A stretch of 64,000 nucleotides of DNA from Alviniconcha marisindica (GCA_018857735.1 JABMCL010001097.1:393501-457500); one strand, 5' to 3'; positions 31,166 to 45,242 are shown, counted from the stretch's first letter. The notes: a model not told the origin generated them from the sequence alone. Numbers and translations are program-made.

Positions 31166-32044
31166 AGTCCAAAAACTTGGGAATTTACTAAAGTATTACA
31201 ATGTCAGTTGTCTAAAAGAAATTCAGATGTACTGATATCGACACAGATTGGGGCAAGGGGGGCAGATGAGTACTATACCTGCCATGGAAACCTCCACAGT
31301 AATTCTGTTGTAGTCAACACTGCCTGCTGCCCATGTTCAAACGAAAGCTACGTACACGTCTACCACTGGCTAAAGCAAGAAGAGACAGTCCTGTCGCAAA
31401 GTGCCACTCAAGTGCTCTGTATACTTCCTGAAGGACCATCAAGCACTGTGCACCGCTCCTCTCAGTCCGATGCCTGCTGGCATCGTGCCAAGGCTCTCAG
31501 GTAAATCTCCATAACCCATCAGCAAAACACGGCTTTCTTGTCCAGTGAAATCCGGAGCAAAATCGACAAGACTCCTGTGGCAATTGATTCTCCGCCCCTG
31601 TTCTGAAACTGATGGTGCTGGCAAAGCGATCTACCTAAACAAACCAAACACGTACATCAGTCACAATTAAATTAAGGCAGGATCTAATTTTACGTAAAAA
31701 CATTTGCATAAAGAGAGACAAATACCAAACCATTTCCCTGGCTTTCAAGTCTAAATTACACCCCCCCCCCCCCAAAATAATAATTGCAATGCTGAAAACT
31801 TGAATTTGAGGCTGTTTTTTCCTTTTCTTTTTTCGTAAGTAACATTTCCCAGTTTAACGTGCATGCACGTTTGGGGCCCCCCAACTTCCCCTAGTTGCCA
31901 CAGAAATAAGAGTTCAAAGAGGCAGGATTCCGAGCTAGCACTGGTCAACAAGCAAAACACATCATGTGCTGCGACAAGAGTGGAGACTCATCACCGAACT
32001 GCCTCTCAAAGTTGCAGGTGTTTCTTCCGTCAACCTTCCAGGGA

Positions 32045-32390
32045 GTGACAGCAGAGGTCATTTACTGAAACTGACACTGACGATGACAGACATCTGTGAC
32101 ACTGACAGTGGCTGAAACTGAAGACACTGACTGTGTGTGAAATCCAACACCGACTGAAATACAAGACACTGACAGCGAGACTGAAATTGGACACACCGAC
32201 AGTGACTGAAATCTACAACATTGGCAGTGACTGAAATCTGACATCTACTGAAAGGTGACGCCGACAATGCCTGAAATCTTTGACGCTGGCAGTACCTGAA
32301 CTCCAACAGCAACTGACATCTACAACACTGGCCGAAGTCTACGACACTGACTGAAATCTACAACACTGGCACTGACTGACATCTACATCG
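32045..32390. repeat. Degenerate short repeat (ctgaaatct..acactgaca)
   Basis: An irregular array of 18-30-bp units around gacactgacagtgactgaaa tc. Confidence 0.7.
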
Positions 32391-33805
32391 TGATGACAGC
32401 CTGCGGGTGCCCAAAGGAGATACATGCCCAAACTGTATCTCAATTTGCCCCCCACTCCCACCCCACCCCAACCAAATCACCACCAACTGATTTAAAGAGA
32501 CCACTATCGCCATGTGCTCAGTGGGCTGGCATCAGCTGAGGTACTGGACACAAGAGTCACACAGACCCAGCCAGAAAGTCAATATATAGCATGGTACAAG
32601 TTATAACAAACAGACACCAAAGTGTTATCAAACAAACAAATGAAGAAAGAAAAAAAAGAAGAAAAAAAAACAAACTTCTATGTTTGTGTGTATAGTTTTG
32701 TAGTAATATTACCCGCATGAAATCATGAAACAATATCCAAGAGAGGCCGACAGGTTTTCAAAAAAAAAGAAAGAAAAAAAATAGAAAGAAATTGTTCACA
32801 AAAAAACAAAAACAAAAAACGTCCACAACATCTGCTGGCCAAGTTCTCCAAGTTCCAGAGTACACAAACAAGAGTGGCTCATGACCGATAAAACCCACAC
32901 GATAAAAAAAGTGAGGTCGTGTTGACAAAGAGGTCCCTGGGCTGGCTGTGGACTATACATGGTCACTGAAATCTTGTTTTCGTCCCCCCTGTGTCACGCA
33001 TGCGTGTGCGCGTTTTCACACATGCCACAAACGACGCAGACGCCCTCTCCCTGAAGCCGTGTGGGTTATGTGTACAAAACTGAGTCACACACCATCTGCC
33101 ACATCAGTGTGTCCGCACCAACGCATCAACCGCCTGCCATGCGTATGCGTTGACACCTGCCACGGTGGTTTGTCTCGTCTGTCAACAGCTGCTATAAATG
33201 TGTGTGTGTGAGTGAGTGAATGAGAGAGAGGGAGGGTGGGGGGTTGGGGTGGGTGGGGAGGAAAACTCCCACCGTACATCGTCAACAAGCCAGCTCGCTC
33301 CATGGCCAACAGCTGCAGCCGGGGCACAGCCAGGTGTCGCAGCGTCATCTTCCTCCTCCCCGCCACCCCCACCAATCTCTTTTCCTCCCTCTCTTCCGCC
33401 ACTGGGTTTTCCTCCTCCTTGCCCGGCTGATTTCTTCCTCCGTTCCGTCGCTCTCTCTCTCTCTCTCTCTCTCCCCCGTCTGTGTTCCATGCCCTGGCTT
33501 ATTAATTTCCATTTGATTTTGTCCACTTCTGCCGCCTCTCCAAGTTGTTCCTCCCGCTGTCCACTCTCTGGCTTTTGGCCCTGCCCCCCCCCCAATTTCT
33601 CTCCCCCAAGGGGTGCGGCGTGTGCGGCAAGGGCTGGCTTTTCCCCGTGCTTCCCTGTCGCCCAGCTGCCAGGCCTCGACCTCCCTGACTCCGTCAGTGA
33701 TCTCTAAGACGTGGGCTGCGGGGCCACGAGATGGGGTGGGGGTGGGCTGAGAGGTCAAGGCCGCACACCCACAGGCGCAGGATGTTCCTGACAAGACTCG
33801 AGCGC

Positions 33806-34861
33806 TCAGCACTGAGGATGAGAGAGTGGCTGCTGTTGGAGCTTGGCGGTGGCGGTGGCGGTGGAGGTGGAGGTGGAGGAGGAGGAGGAGGAGGGAGGGG
33901 ACAGGGTGGGCGGCGCCTGCCCCGTCTCTCTCGGCTTCCCTGACCGTGCTGCTGCTGCTGCTGGTGTCGTCGATGCTGCTGCTGCTGCTGCCTGGTGCGA
34001 CGACGATGACGACAATGACTGAGGTAACGACGGCTGAGGTGGAAAAGTCACACCCCCCTCCCTGTGGGACTCCCTTTCTCCTTCCCCCCTGCCCCCCTCC
34101 CTCCACTCTCTCTCCCCCCCTTCCTGCCGCACCCCCACCCCCGTGCACAACGATGCACCACTGTCCCTGGGGGGTGGCGATGGCGGGGGGGAGGGTGGGG
34201 GCGGGGGAGGCGGGGGTGGAGGTAGGGGAGAGGTAGCGAGGTAGCGATGCCCGGGACTCCCGAGCTGCGAGGTAGCTGGTTGCCGTGGTGAGGAGGCGGC
34301 GGAGGCGGAGGCGGCGGCCGACTTCCTGAGATGCTGCGAGGGAGGAGGGCCCCCCTCTGTCGTGCCGCCCGCCACGCCCCCCTGCTGGGGGTGGAGGTAG
34401 GCGGGGGGGCGTTGCTCTTCCTGCGCACAGTCCTGCACCCCGCCCCCCGCATTATGCCTGCCGAGCCCGCGGCCCGACTCGTGCTGCCCTCTGTCACTGT
34501 CCCCCTGCTGCACCGGGGGGCCCCCCCCCGTCCGGTCCCGGTGGTGGGGCCGCGCCGGCCCGCTCTCCGCCCGCCGGGGGAAGGGGGCGAAGTGGGTGGC
34601 CGGGAGCGACGTCGGGCCGCCGCTCAGCGTCGGGCCCACCGCCACGTTGCCCGCCAACACCACCGCCCCCTGGCTGTCCGGCGGCGACGGGAGCACGTGG
34701 CCCGCGTCCGTCTCCCCGTTGTCCCAGCGGTCGATGGCCGTCAGAGAGTCCCCCTCGGCGTCAGGGTCGCTGTTCCCGCAAGTCAGTGGCGGGTCGCAGG
34801 CGGGGTGGTTGGGGATGCCGTTGGTGGCAGCCATCATGGCTTCGATCAAGCTGCGTCTTTC
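33806..34861 (-). CDS. PRTG: PRTG-like terminal exon: disordered cytoplasmic tail
   Basis: It starts ERRSLIEAMMAATNGIPNHP after acceptor gtgtacacag, in phase with the previous exon, and runs 351 codons to TGA. The first 60 or so residues are ordinary. The rest is Pro-, Gly-, Ser- and Ala-rich with a run of about ten prolines and a TSTSTATATA tract. I see no P3-type motif of DCC at the C-terminus. The low-complexity GC-rich part could hide an earlier or later true end. Confidence 0.8.
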   Translation of the reverse strand, partial: ERRSLIEAMMAATNGIPNHPACDPPLTCGNSDPDAEGDSLTAIDRWDNGETDAGHVLPSPPDSQGAVVLAGNVAVGPTLSGGPTSLPATHFAPFPRRAESGPARPHHRDRTGGGPPVQQGDSDRGQHESGRGLGRHNAGGGVQDCAQEEQRPPAYLHPQQGGVAGGTTEGGPPPSQHLRKSAAASASAASSPRQPATSQLGSPGHRYLATSPLPPPPPPPPPPSPPPSPPPRDSGASLCTGVGVRQEGGEREWREGGRGEGERESHREGGVTFPPQPSLPQSLSSSSSHQAAAAAASTTPAAAAARSGKPRETGQAPPTLSPPSSSSSSTSTSTATATAKLQQQPLSHPQC

Positions 34862-37800
34862 CTGTGTACATCACATACACACGTACAGCAGATTAGGCCT
34901 TGGTCAGTACACACACACTGTAGATTGTTAGGTCTTGGTCAGAACACACGCACTGTAGATTATAAGGTCTTAGTCAGAACACATGCACTGTAGATTAGGC
35001 CTCGGTCAGAACACACACACACACACATACACACCTTGTAGATTAGACCTTGGTCAGAAAACAAACACTCACACACACATTCTGTAGATTAGGCCTTGGT
35101 CAGAACACACACACACAGATAATGATTAGACCTTGGCAAGAACACACAAATGCACACATAGACTCACCCCCACACACTTCCACATACACCCCCACCCATC
35201 CACCCATGTATGCACCCACTTTCAAACATACCCTCACCAACACACACGCTCACTTTCACATACGCAACCCACACACATGCACCCACTCGCACACACACAC
35301 CCTCTCACACACACAACCACTTTCTGTTACAGACACAAGCACCTGCTCACACACATATCCTCTCACACACACACACTTTCCAAAAAGCGGATCAGCCTAA
35401 GGTCAGGTCAGCCCCCCACCCCCCCACCCCCACAATCAAACCATCAAACCACTTTCAAACATACCCTCACCCACCCACACGCTCACTTTCACATACGCAA
35501 CCCACAAGCATGCACCCACTCGCATGCACCCACTCGCACACACCCTCTCACCACACAACCACTTTCTGTTACAGACACAAGCACCTGCTCACACACATAT
35601 CCTCTCTCACACACACCTTTCCAAAAGCCGGACCCCCCCCCCCCCCGCCCCCCCCCCCCCCCCCCCACCAAACCTCTCAGCAGAGCAAGCACACCGGTGA
35701 GAGGTGCGTCAAGCAGGTGTCAGCCCGTCAGAAAGCTAGCTGCTCCACTCACCTCCGAGGTGGCACTCAGGTCCAGGCGAGCTGGAGTGACGTGGCCGTT
35801 GGGCAAGTGGCCGTTGGTCTTCACAAGGCCGTTCATCCTCACGCCGTTTGGGGTCACGATCATGTCACCCCCTCCCTGAAACACAGCACCGTTAGTCCCT
35901 GCGTCTCGTCTGTCTGTCCGGGCCCCACTCGCTGTGCAGCATGAGAAACCAGTCCCACTCGCTGTGCAGCATGAGAAACCAGTCCCACTCTCTGTGTACC
36001 AACGAAAAAACAGCTCCACTCACTGTGCAGTGTGAGAAACCAGTCCCACTCTCTGTGTACCAACGAAAAAACAGCTCCACTCACTGTGCAGCGTGAGAAA
36101 CCAGTCCCACTCTCTGTGTACCAACGAAAAAACAGCTCACTCACTGTGCAGCATGAGAAACCAGTCCCACTCTCTGTGTACCAACGAAAAAACAGCTCAC
36201 TCACTGTGCAGCATGAGAAACCAGTCCCACTCTCTGTGTACCAACGAAAAAACAGCTCCACTCACTGTGCAGCATGAGAAACCAGTCCCACTCTCTGTGT
36301 ACCAACGAAAAAACAGCTCACTCACTGTGCGGCATGAGAAACCAGTCCCACTCTCTGTGTACCAACGAAAAAACAGCTCACTCACTGTGCAGCACGAACC
36401 ACCAAAGCTGCAATAGCTAACTTTTTCTTTCTTCGGTGATCAGCCACATTCAGCACGATCACACGACAAAAGAAGAAATCTACGACAAACAACTTGCCTT
36501 TGCGCTCGTCTCTTGACTGATTCAGGGTGTAGGAGAAGAAATAACTTCGTGTTCATCTCTGCCTGATTCAGGGTGTAGGAGAAGAAACAACTTGGTGTTC
36601 ATCTCTGCCTGATTCAGGGTGTAGGAGAAGAAACAACTTTGCGTTCATCTCTGCCTGATTCAGGGTGTAGAAGACACAACTTTGCGTTCATCTCTGCCTG
36701 ATTCAGGGTGTAGAAGACACAACTTTGTGTTCATCTCTGCCTGATTCAGGGTGTAGGAGAAGACACAACTTTGTGTTCATCTCTGCCTGATTCAGGGTGT
36801 AGGAGAAGACACAACTTTGTGTTCATCTCTGCCTGATTCAGGGTGTAGGAGAAGAAACAACTTTGTGTTCATCTCTGCCTGATTCAGGGTGTAGGAGAAG
36901 ACACAACTTTGTGTTCATCTCTGCCTGATTCAGGGTGTAGGAGAAGAAACAACTTTGTGTTCATCTCTGCCTGATTCAGGGTGTAGGAGAAGAAACAACT
37001 TTGTGTTCATCTCTGCCTGACTGCTGATGTGGGAGAAGAAGAATTCCCTACCTGCTCATACGCCGGGCCTCTCCCTGACACTTCACTTTCCTCTCCCTGA
37101 CACTTCACTTTCCTCTCCCTGACACTTCACTTTCAGGCTTGTCAGATCAGCACAAACAGGTCTTACCCCCCCCCCCCTCTCCATTTCAGACCTGTTAGAT
37201 CAGCACAGGCATAGTCTTACCCCCCCCCCCCCCCCCCCCACACCCACACACACAATTCACTTTCAGACCTTAGATCAGCACAGCTAGTACTTACCCCCCC
37301 CCCCCCCCACACACACACCACCCATTAGATCAGCACAGGCATAGTCTCTCCCCCCCCCCCCCCACTTCACTTTCAGACCGGTTAGATCAGCACAGGCACA
37401 GTCTTAACCCCCCCCCCCCCCCACTTCACTTGACCTGTTAGATCAGCACAGGCATAGTCTTATCCCCCCCCCCCCCCCCCCATTTCACTTTCAGACTTGT
37501 TGGGCCATCACAACCATGGTCCAACCCCCCCCTCCACACACTTCACTTTCAGACCCGTTAGATCAGCACAGGCATAGTCTTACCCCCCCCCCCCCCCACC
37601 ACCATTTCACTTTCAGACTTGTTGGGCCATCACAACCATGGTCCAACCCCCCCACACACTTCACTTTCAGACCCGTTAGATCAGCACAGGCATAGTCTTA
37701 CCCCCCCCCCCCCCCCCCCCCCCCCCACGTTTCACTTTCAGACTTGTTGGGCCATCACAACCACGGAACCATGGTCCCACCCCCCCCACCCCCCAGCAAT

Positions 37801-40800
37801 CATCATCTTTGTCAGACGTCTCCCTCTTAGGCCAGCACGGGCATGGCTTATCACAATCACGTCTCCACCCCGACCAAAACCTCCCTGACCTTGGCGTTTG
37901 ACATTCACTCTCAGTCTCAGGCAGTGAGCAGTCTCCAGTTTGTGCACCTCCCTCCCCCCTCCCTCCCACCCACCCTCACCCTGACAGCACCCTCACCTTG
38001 GCATCAGACATCTCGTTCTCCGGCAGTCGGGTTAGCATGGGCATGGTCTCTAGGGCGTTCATCTCCACTCCCAGGGTCTGGTCCCCCGGCAACGGAGTGT
38101 GGGCGTGGCCGTTGCCGTGGCCGCTGGGCACGTGGCCGTTGCCTTGGTAGATGGGGGCGCTGGTGACGTGGTGGTTGCTGGTGGCGGGGCTACTGTGGTT
38201 CATTTGGAAGCAGCTGCAAGGGAGAAGCAAAGTGTGCTATGCACGCATTTCAAACAGGGCATCGCAGAGAGGAACTTGACGAGCAGTGACAAGGAGCCAA
38301 GTGGCACCTGCACAAGCATGACGCTAAAAAATGTCAACCTTCCCCACTCCCCAAAAGAAAACAGCGACCTTTTCTTTGCTGACGCCATGTCGCATAAATG
38401 ACCCCATGGAATAAGCAAGCAGGCAGTTCCTACCCACAAAACCCATTTTCCACTGGAGCTACACAGGCAGGAAAATCGACACATGCTCAATGCCACACGA
38501 CGCAACACAGGAACCCCTGTTCGGCTGACCCCCCTTTTTTCAATCTCCTAGCGACATTCAAACAAACCCATCTTCTCCGCCCCTGAAAATACAGCGTCGG
38601 CACTTTGCCGGCCAGCACACGAGGTGAGCGGCACCCGACTAACAAAACAAAATGGAGGAAATGCAGCCGAGCACGCCGGCCAGCCATGGAGACAGCACTG
38701 ACCGATGTCGGCAGAGGATTACGACGACGCAGATGATGATGCAAGTCACGCCGATGGAAATGCCGATGATGATTCCGACCTGCTTGTCCGTCAGCCCGTC
38801 CTCTTTCCCAGGTTTCACTGCACACACGAACACCATGCCCACGTCAGTCAGTGTGGGGCCCGTAACTCTTCAAAGTCCAGCTGCAGGATCAGGAATGGAC
38901 TAGCCCCTCCCAACACACTGCTGCAGGATCAGGAATGGACTAGCCCCTCCCAAAACACTGCTGCAGGATCAGGAACGGACTAGCCCCTCCCTAAACACTG
39001 CTGCAGGATCAGGAATGGACTAGCCCCTCCCAAACACTGCTGCAGGATCAGGAATGGACTAGCCCCTCCCTAAACACTGCTGCAGGATCAGGAATGGACT
39101 AGCCCCTCCCTAAACACTGCTGCAGGATCAGGAATGGACTAGCCCCTCCCTAAACACTGCTGCAGGATCAGGAATGGACTAGCCCCTCCCTAAACACTGC
39201 TGCAGGATCAGGAATGGACTAGCCCCTCCCTAAACACTGCTGCAGGATCAGGAATGGACTAGCCCCTCCCAAAACACCGCTGCAGGATCAGGAATGGACT
39301 AGCCCCTCCCAAAACACCGCTGCAGGATCAGGAATGATGAGGTAGCCCACGGATCAGAAATAGGATAGCCCCTCCTGTAACACTGCCGCAGGATCAGGAA
39401 TGATGAGGTAGCCCTCGGATCAGAAATGGGGTAGCCCTTCCCATAACAGCGCTGCAGGATCAGAAATGGAGGCCGCCCCCCCCCCCAGAAATGAATCAAC
39501 ACCACCTGCCCCCACACCCTCCCCCACAAACACCCTTGGATCTCATCTGAACAGACTAGTCTACCGCCATCAACACCCTCCCTCCCCCCAAACACCACTG
39601 GATCTCATCTGAACAGACTAGTCTACCACCCTCAAATCCTGCGCCCGACCGACAGCCTTGACACTGACCTTGGGGCTCCGGGCCGCACTGCGCGGCGGCG
39701 CAGTCCGGGTAGACGACCACGATGTTGGAGGGGTGGCCGCGCCCCGCCTTGGTGCAGGCGGCCATCTTGAAGAAGTACTGCTTGATGTCCAGGTTGTCCA
39801 CCTGCGCGATGGTCTGCTGCCCCGACTGGGTGAGGTTCTTCCACAGGGTATCCGGCACCTGGCTCTCCATGTTGTAGAAGATGACGTAGGAGGTGATGAT
39901 GCCGTTGGGCTGGGAGGGGGGGCTCCACTGCAGGCGCACAGAGCCTCGCTTCAGCACCTCGTAGGTCAGGTTGACCGGGGGGCCGGGCTCTGCACACGTC
40001 AACGCAGTAGGGGGGGGTTGGGGTGTGAAATGAGGCAGGCTCCAACATGAGTACATCCATGTACCAAGGTGCAAATGCACACAGATACACAAGCACACTT
40101 GTGCACACACACGCACTCACTCACTCACTCACATCCACATACACCCACCCACACACTCACTCACATCCACCCACCCACACACCCACACACACACACACAC
40201 ACACACTCTGTGGTATATGTGTGAAACACTAACAAAAAACAAATACTGACACTAACAAAAACAAACAACTACTGACGAACAATGCGGTATATGTGTGGAA
40301 CACTAACAAAAACAAATACTGACTAACAAAACAAAACAAATACCGTTTTCTGTGGTATATGTGTGGAACACTAACAAAAACAAATACTGACTAACAATGT
40401 GGCATATGTGTGGAACACTAACAAAAACAAATACTGACTAACATAACAAACAAAAAAACCGTTTTCTCTGGTATATGTGTGGAACACTAACAAAAACAAA
40501 TACTGACTAACAATGTGGTATATGTGTGGAACACTAACAAAAACAAATACTAACAATGTGGCGTATGTGCGGTAAGTTGGTGCTTTACGCACAGCATATG
40601 TGTGGAACACTAACAGAAACAAACAAATCCTGACTAACAATGTGGCGTAAGTGTGGAACACTAACAGAAACAAACAAATCCTGACCAACAATGTGGCGTA
40701 TGTGTGCAACACTAACAGAAACAAACAAATCCTGACTAACAATGTGGCGTACGTGTGGAACACTAACAGAAACAAACAAATACTGACTACCAAAACAAAA

Positions 40801-43800
40801 CGAATCTAACAATGTGGCATATGTGTGGAACACTAACAGAAACAAACAAATACTGACTACCAAAACAAAACAAATACCGACTACCGAAACAAAACAAATA
40901 CTGACTGTCTTCGGTGGTTTCGGCCTCCAGCATGGTGAAGGCTCCGTGCTTCTCCTGGTCTGTGATGATGCGCACACCAAACTCGTACTTGGTGAAGGCT
41001 TTCAGCTGACTGATCACCGCATACGGCCTCTCACTGGTGACAAAAGACAGGGGGACAAACGGCGGTGAAAAAGACGGCACAACAGTAAGCAACTCTGACA
41101 TCTGTGCATGTGGGAAGACAGACAAGGGGTGGGGAAGAGAAAAACAAGAAGGCATGGTGGTGGAAAAGAAAAGAAGCGGGGGGGGGTGGGGAGAGAAAAA
41201 AGAAGCAGAATAAAAGGGTGTGGGGAGGGGAGGGGGAGGGGGAGGAAGAGCATAAAGGTGGAGATCAATGGATAAGAAAGAGAGTACAAAAGGACTGAAC
41301 AAGGGCGCACACACACACACACACAACAGGGATCTGAATCCTGCCACAGTGCATATGTTCTTACAAGGAAATTTGTGTTTCCATGCACAGTAGTATTCTG
41401 ATTGAATTCCAACCTGGCAATGAAGAGGTAAGGCAAAAAATGTGCTGCCCCACAATGTACACAAGAATAAGATGCCCCCTCAAGTGCATGACACCTGGCC
41501 CCCCCCCCCCACCACGTACTCAACACCTGACACCCTGATGCACAGGACTCTTCACACCTCCCCCACCCACCCCTGTAGATGACACCATGCATATGACCAA
41601 CCACCCCAAACACATGAACACCTAAACAGGCATGCGCACCCCCCCCCCCCCCCCCCCGGAACAAGGAGCGGAGCAAAGCACCCTGCCCCTACCTGTACAT
41701 GCACTGCGCCTGCAGCGGCGCCGACGACCCCGCCTCCCGGTAGCACACTTGGTACTCGATGATGTCGTGGTTCCGAACAGAGGGTGTCCACTCCAGGCGG
41801 ATGGTGGTGGGGTTGATGGCGCGGCCGTGCACCCGGCTGGCGGTGGGCACCAGGAGGCCCTCCGAGATGCGAAAGGTGTGAGTGACCTGGATCTGCTGCT
41901 GGCTGGCGTACACCGTCACCTCATAGTCCGTGTTGTTCTCTGCACAGGCAGCAAGCCGTGAGAAGGGCGGCAGGACGTGGGTGGAGGGAGGGAGGGAGGA
42001 GGTCCATCGCAGGGCATCCAACGGATGGAGGCAAGAGGTGGGGGTGGGAAAGGGGAAGGGGGGGGGGGGGGGGGGGGGCAATGAGTTAGGATTCACCCAC
42101 ACCTACACACAAACACACACGCACGAACACACACGTGCATGTGTGCGCGCGCACACACACACATGCATATACACATGCACAGAAGACACACATGTACCCA
42201 CATACACAAGCACGCACGCACACACACACACACACACACAAGCACGCACGCACACACACACCCACCCAAGCATGCACACATACACACACACACGCACAAA
42301 AACACACCCACGCACACATATACACCAGCACACACACACACGCACAAAAACACACCCACACACACATATACACCAGCACACACACACACACGCCCCCGCC
42401 CACACCAAAAAACATGTCACGACAGACATCCACTGACCGAGCCCGGTGAGGATGTAGTTGGACTGCGGCGGGTTGACGGTGAGGCTGACGGGGTTCTGCT
42501 CCATGCCCAGCCGGCGCAGCTCGATGGCCTGGATGTGGTAGTTGTCCCTGCGGCCGCTGGGGATCCCCAGCAGCTCCCACTCCCAGTGCAGCAGCACCGC
42601 CGAGGTGTTCAGCACGTCCACCTTCAGCTGGGGGGCGCCCGTCCCATCTAAAAAAAACACCAAGGACACGGGCAATGAGAAGCAGCTGGGGGGTACCCGT
42701 CCTGTCTGAAAAAACAACAACAAGAACACAGGCAATGACAGGGCAGCACGGCATGGTCCATTCGAAACATGGGGGGGGGAGTAAGTAAATTGGTGTTTTA
42801 CGCCCAGTCAACCAGTGCGGTTATATCAGGGCGATGAAACATGGGGGAAACGGAAACAATTCAGCATGTCCACCTTGAGATGGGGGTGCCCATCCTGTCT
42901 AAAAGAACAAGGACACGGGCAATGAGAAATCAGGGCAGCATGGCACATTCCATACAAAACAGGGGGGGAAATGGAAACAATTCAGCACGTCCACCTTGAG
43001 ATGGGGGGCACCTGTCCCATCTGAAAGAACTCGGACACGGGCAATGAGAAATCAGGGCAGCACGGCACCTCCCATCCGACACATGGAGAAAACGAATCAA
43101 CGCTCGAGGGAGTTCATTAGCGCTCGAAAGACGTCACGCAAGCACAGCAACAAAGACCTGCATCGACTACGGTAAGCCTCACCTGGCATGTGTGTAAATA
43201 TGCGGTACATAAACTCCACCAGAAGTATACCCTCATGCACCTGTGGTGGAGTTCAAGTACCTTGTTTTACACGCATGCCTGGTGAGAGTTTACACGCAGG
43301 CCGGGTGAGAGTTTACACGCATGCCGGGTGAGAGTTTATACGCATGCCAGGTGAGAGTTTACACGCATGCATATCTCACCTGAGAGTCACCACAAGCGAC
43401 TCAGGTCTTTGTTGTTGAGATTGAGTGACATCGTCTGAGCGTAATTAACTCCCTTGCGGGCTGATTCTGGATGCGAGCTCTGGGCCTTGTTCCGTTTCAG
43501 ATCACAGAGGAAACGCAAAAAACCCCAACTCATCTGGTACAGCAGTGTTACAAGGTGCACAGCACGTCCACCTTGAGATGGGGGTAGGGGTGGGGGTGTG
43601 GCGGGGGGACCTGCCCTACCAGAAAGAATCCGTGGCAACAGGCTACCATTTCCACCTGTCAACACCGCCAGCCTTTTATCAAGCACGAGCTGCCGTTCCC
43701 AACGGAACAATGATGACCTACCAACATCAGCTTTGGGCGTTGTGAAGTGGGACCAGTCACCAAGGTTGGCAGGGAAGCCGTTTTTGGTCGCTGCCGAAAG

Positions 43801-45194
43801 TCGGAGCTCATACTTGGTATCCGGAGTAACTCCTGAAACAAAACAAAACCCAAAATGCAGCGATGAACCAACTATCCAGCTGCCTAATGCCCTGTCTACC
43901 ACAGAGGTTTCCCGGAAGCTATCATGTGATCTTGCAACCGTGATTTCGGCTGCATGTGATCTAAATGAACAGGGAGGAAAGCATCGTCTGCTTCAGGCAT
44001 CATCTCAACCTATGTCCGAACGATTTGAAAATTCAGTAAACGTGTGGAACCATCCAGTATCGCTGACTTGGAAAAATGAGAGGCTTTTATAACTACCCAC
44101 GTGCATTTTTAGTATTAGCTAGACTTGTAAGGATCGTGACGCAAATATAAGGACTTGTAAGGCCTTACTTGGCAAATTCAATTCGTAAGTGCTTGTAAGC
44201 ACCCGTAAGGACCCTGGGAACCTTGTTCAGGATAAGACAAAAGCCCCAAACACAGCTGACTACAATAACCCCCCCCCCCCCACACACACACACACAGCTG
44301 AAGTCCCCAAATGCTACCCCTGTGAGTAAAGTGACCCTGCTAGTGCCGGACCTGTGACGTCAAAGGAGCGCTGCGAGGGGTCGTCGATGGTGTGGGTGGT
44401 GATGGCGCTGGGGTTGGAGGCAGGCCGGTACTGCAGCTGGTAGTGGGTGATGACCCCGCCCCTGTCGTTGGGGTCGATCTCCTCCCATATCACCCGCATG
44501 GTGTCCGGCGAGGGGCTCATCACTTGGAACGGCGGCGCCGCTCGGGGCACTGGCAGACACGAGAAAGATTTTTTTTTTTAAAGGAGTTTGTCATTTTGGT
44601 ACAATCTGCCACTCTGGTTTGGAATTTTCCACCGAGATTTCAGCCTGAGGAACGCTAACTGCCCACGTCATGCTACGTAAAGGCTAAAAGCAGTGTGGAA
44701 ACAACAAATAAGGTCACTTCCTTTCACAAGGATGATTGGAGCAGGAGGAGGTTGGGTGGTGGGTGGGGGGGGGGGGGGGGGGGGGGTAGCGAAGCTAAAG
44801 CAGTGTGTGGAGACATCAAACAAGGTCACCTCCCTCCACTACAGGGGGGGGGGGGGGGGGGGTGTGATGGCTAAAAGCAGAGAGTGCAGAGACAACAAAG
44901 ACGGTGGGTCACCTCCTTCCAGGGTGCGGCCCTCCACGCTGCGGGACTGGATGCTGCTGCCCTTGCGGGTGAAGGAGCGGATGGTGACGACATAGGTGGT
45001 GTAGGGGAGCAGCCCCGTCAGGTTCACCGCCCGCACCATCCCGCCCACCATCTTCTGCTGCTCCTTCAGGATCTCCTCCTCCCCTGCAACACACACAGGG
45101 TTATTTACTTCTTTGGTCACACACACACACAGGGTTATTTACTTCTTTGGTCACACACACACACACACACACACACAGTTATTTACTTCTTTGG

Positions 45195-45228
<34 letters not shown>

Positions 45229-45242
45229 ATTTACTTCTTTGG

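Larger units (their letters stand above)
16055..33805 (-). other. Gene-poor 17.7 kb, possible long 3' UTR or unrecognised minus-strand unit
   Basis: No protein-coding gene is recognised between the stop codon of the PRTG-like gene and 16 kb. The + strand is strongly A/C-rich with many poly-C runs, so the minus strand is T/G-rich like the sense strands of both genes here. It holds the tandem arrays listed separately. Unique-looking stretches at 17.3-19.3, 21.5-23.6, 26.8-29.1 and 31.2-33.8 kb contain nothing I can name. Whether it is one very long UTR, intergenic DNA or another transcript cannot be settled from sequence alone. Confidence 0.4.

Noticed and set aside
31208..31504. 98-codon frame with an Ig-like phrase (ADEYYTCHG) and a CAGGTAAAT donor at its end
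   Set aside because: Tempting, but no second Ig strand pattern, no Trp or first Cys in the right place and no partner exon; treated as chance.
33216..34993. Plus-strand GC-rich frames opposite the terminal PRTG-like exon
   Set aside because: They are antisense shadows of the Pro/Gly-rich coding exon, whose frame is fixed by the upstream splice phase.
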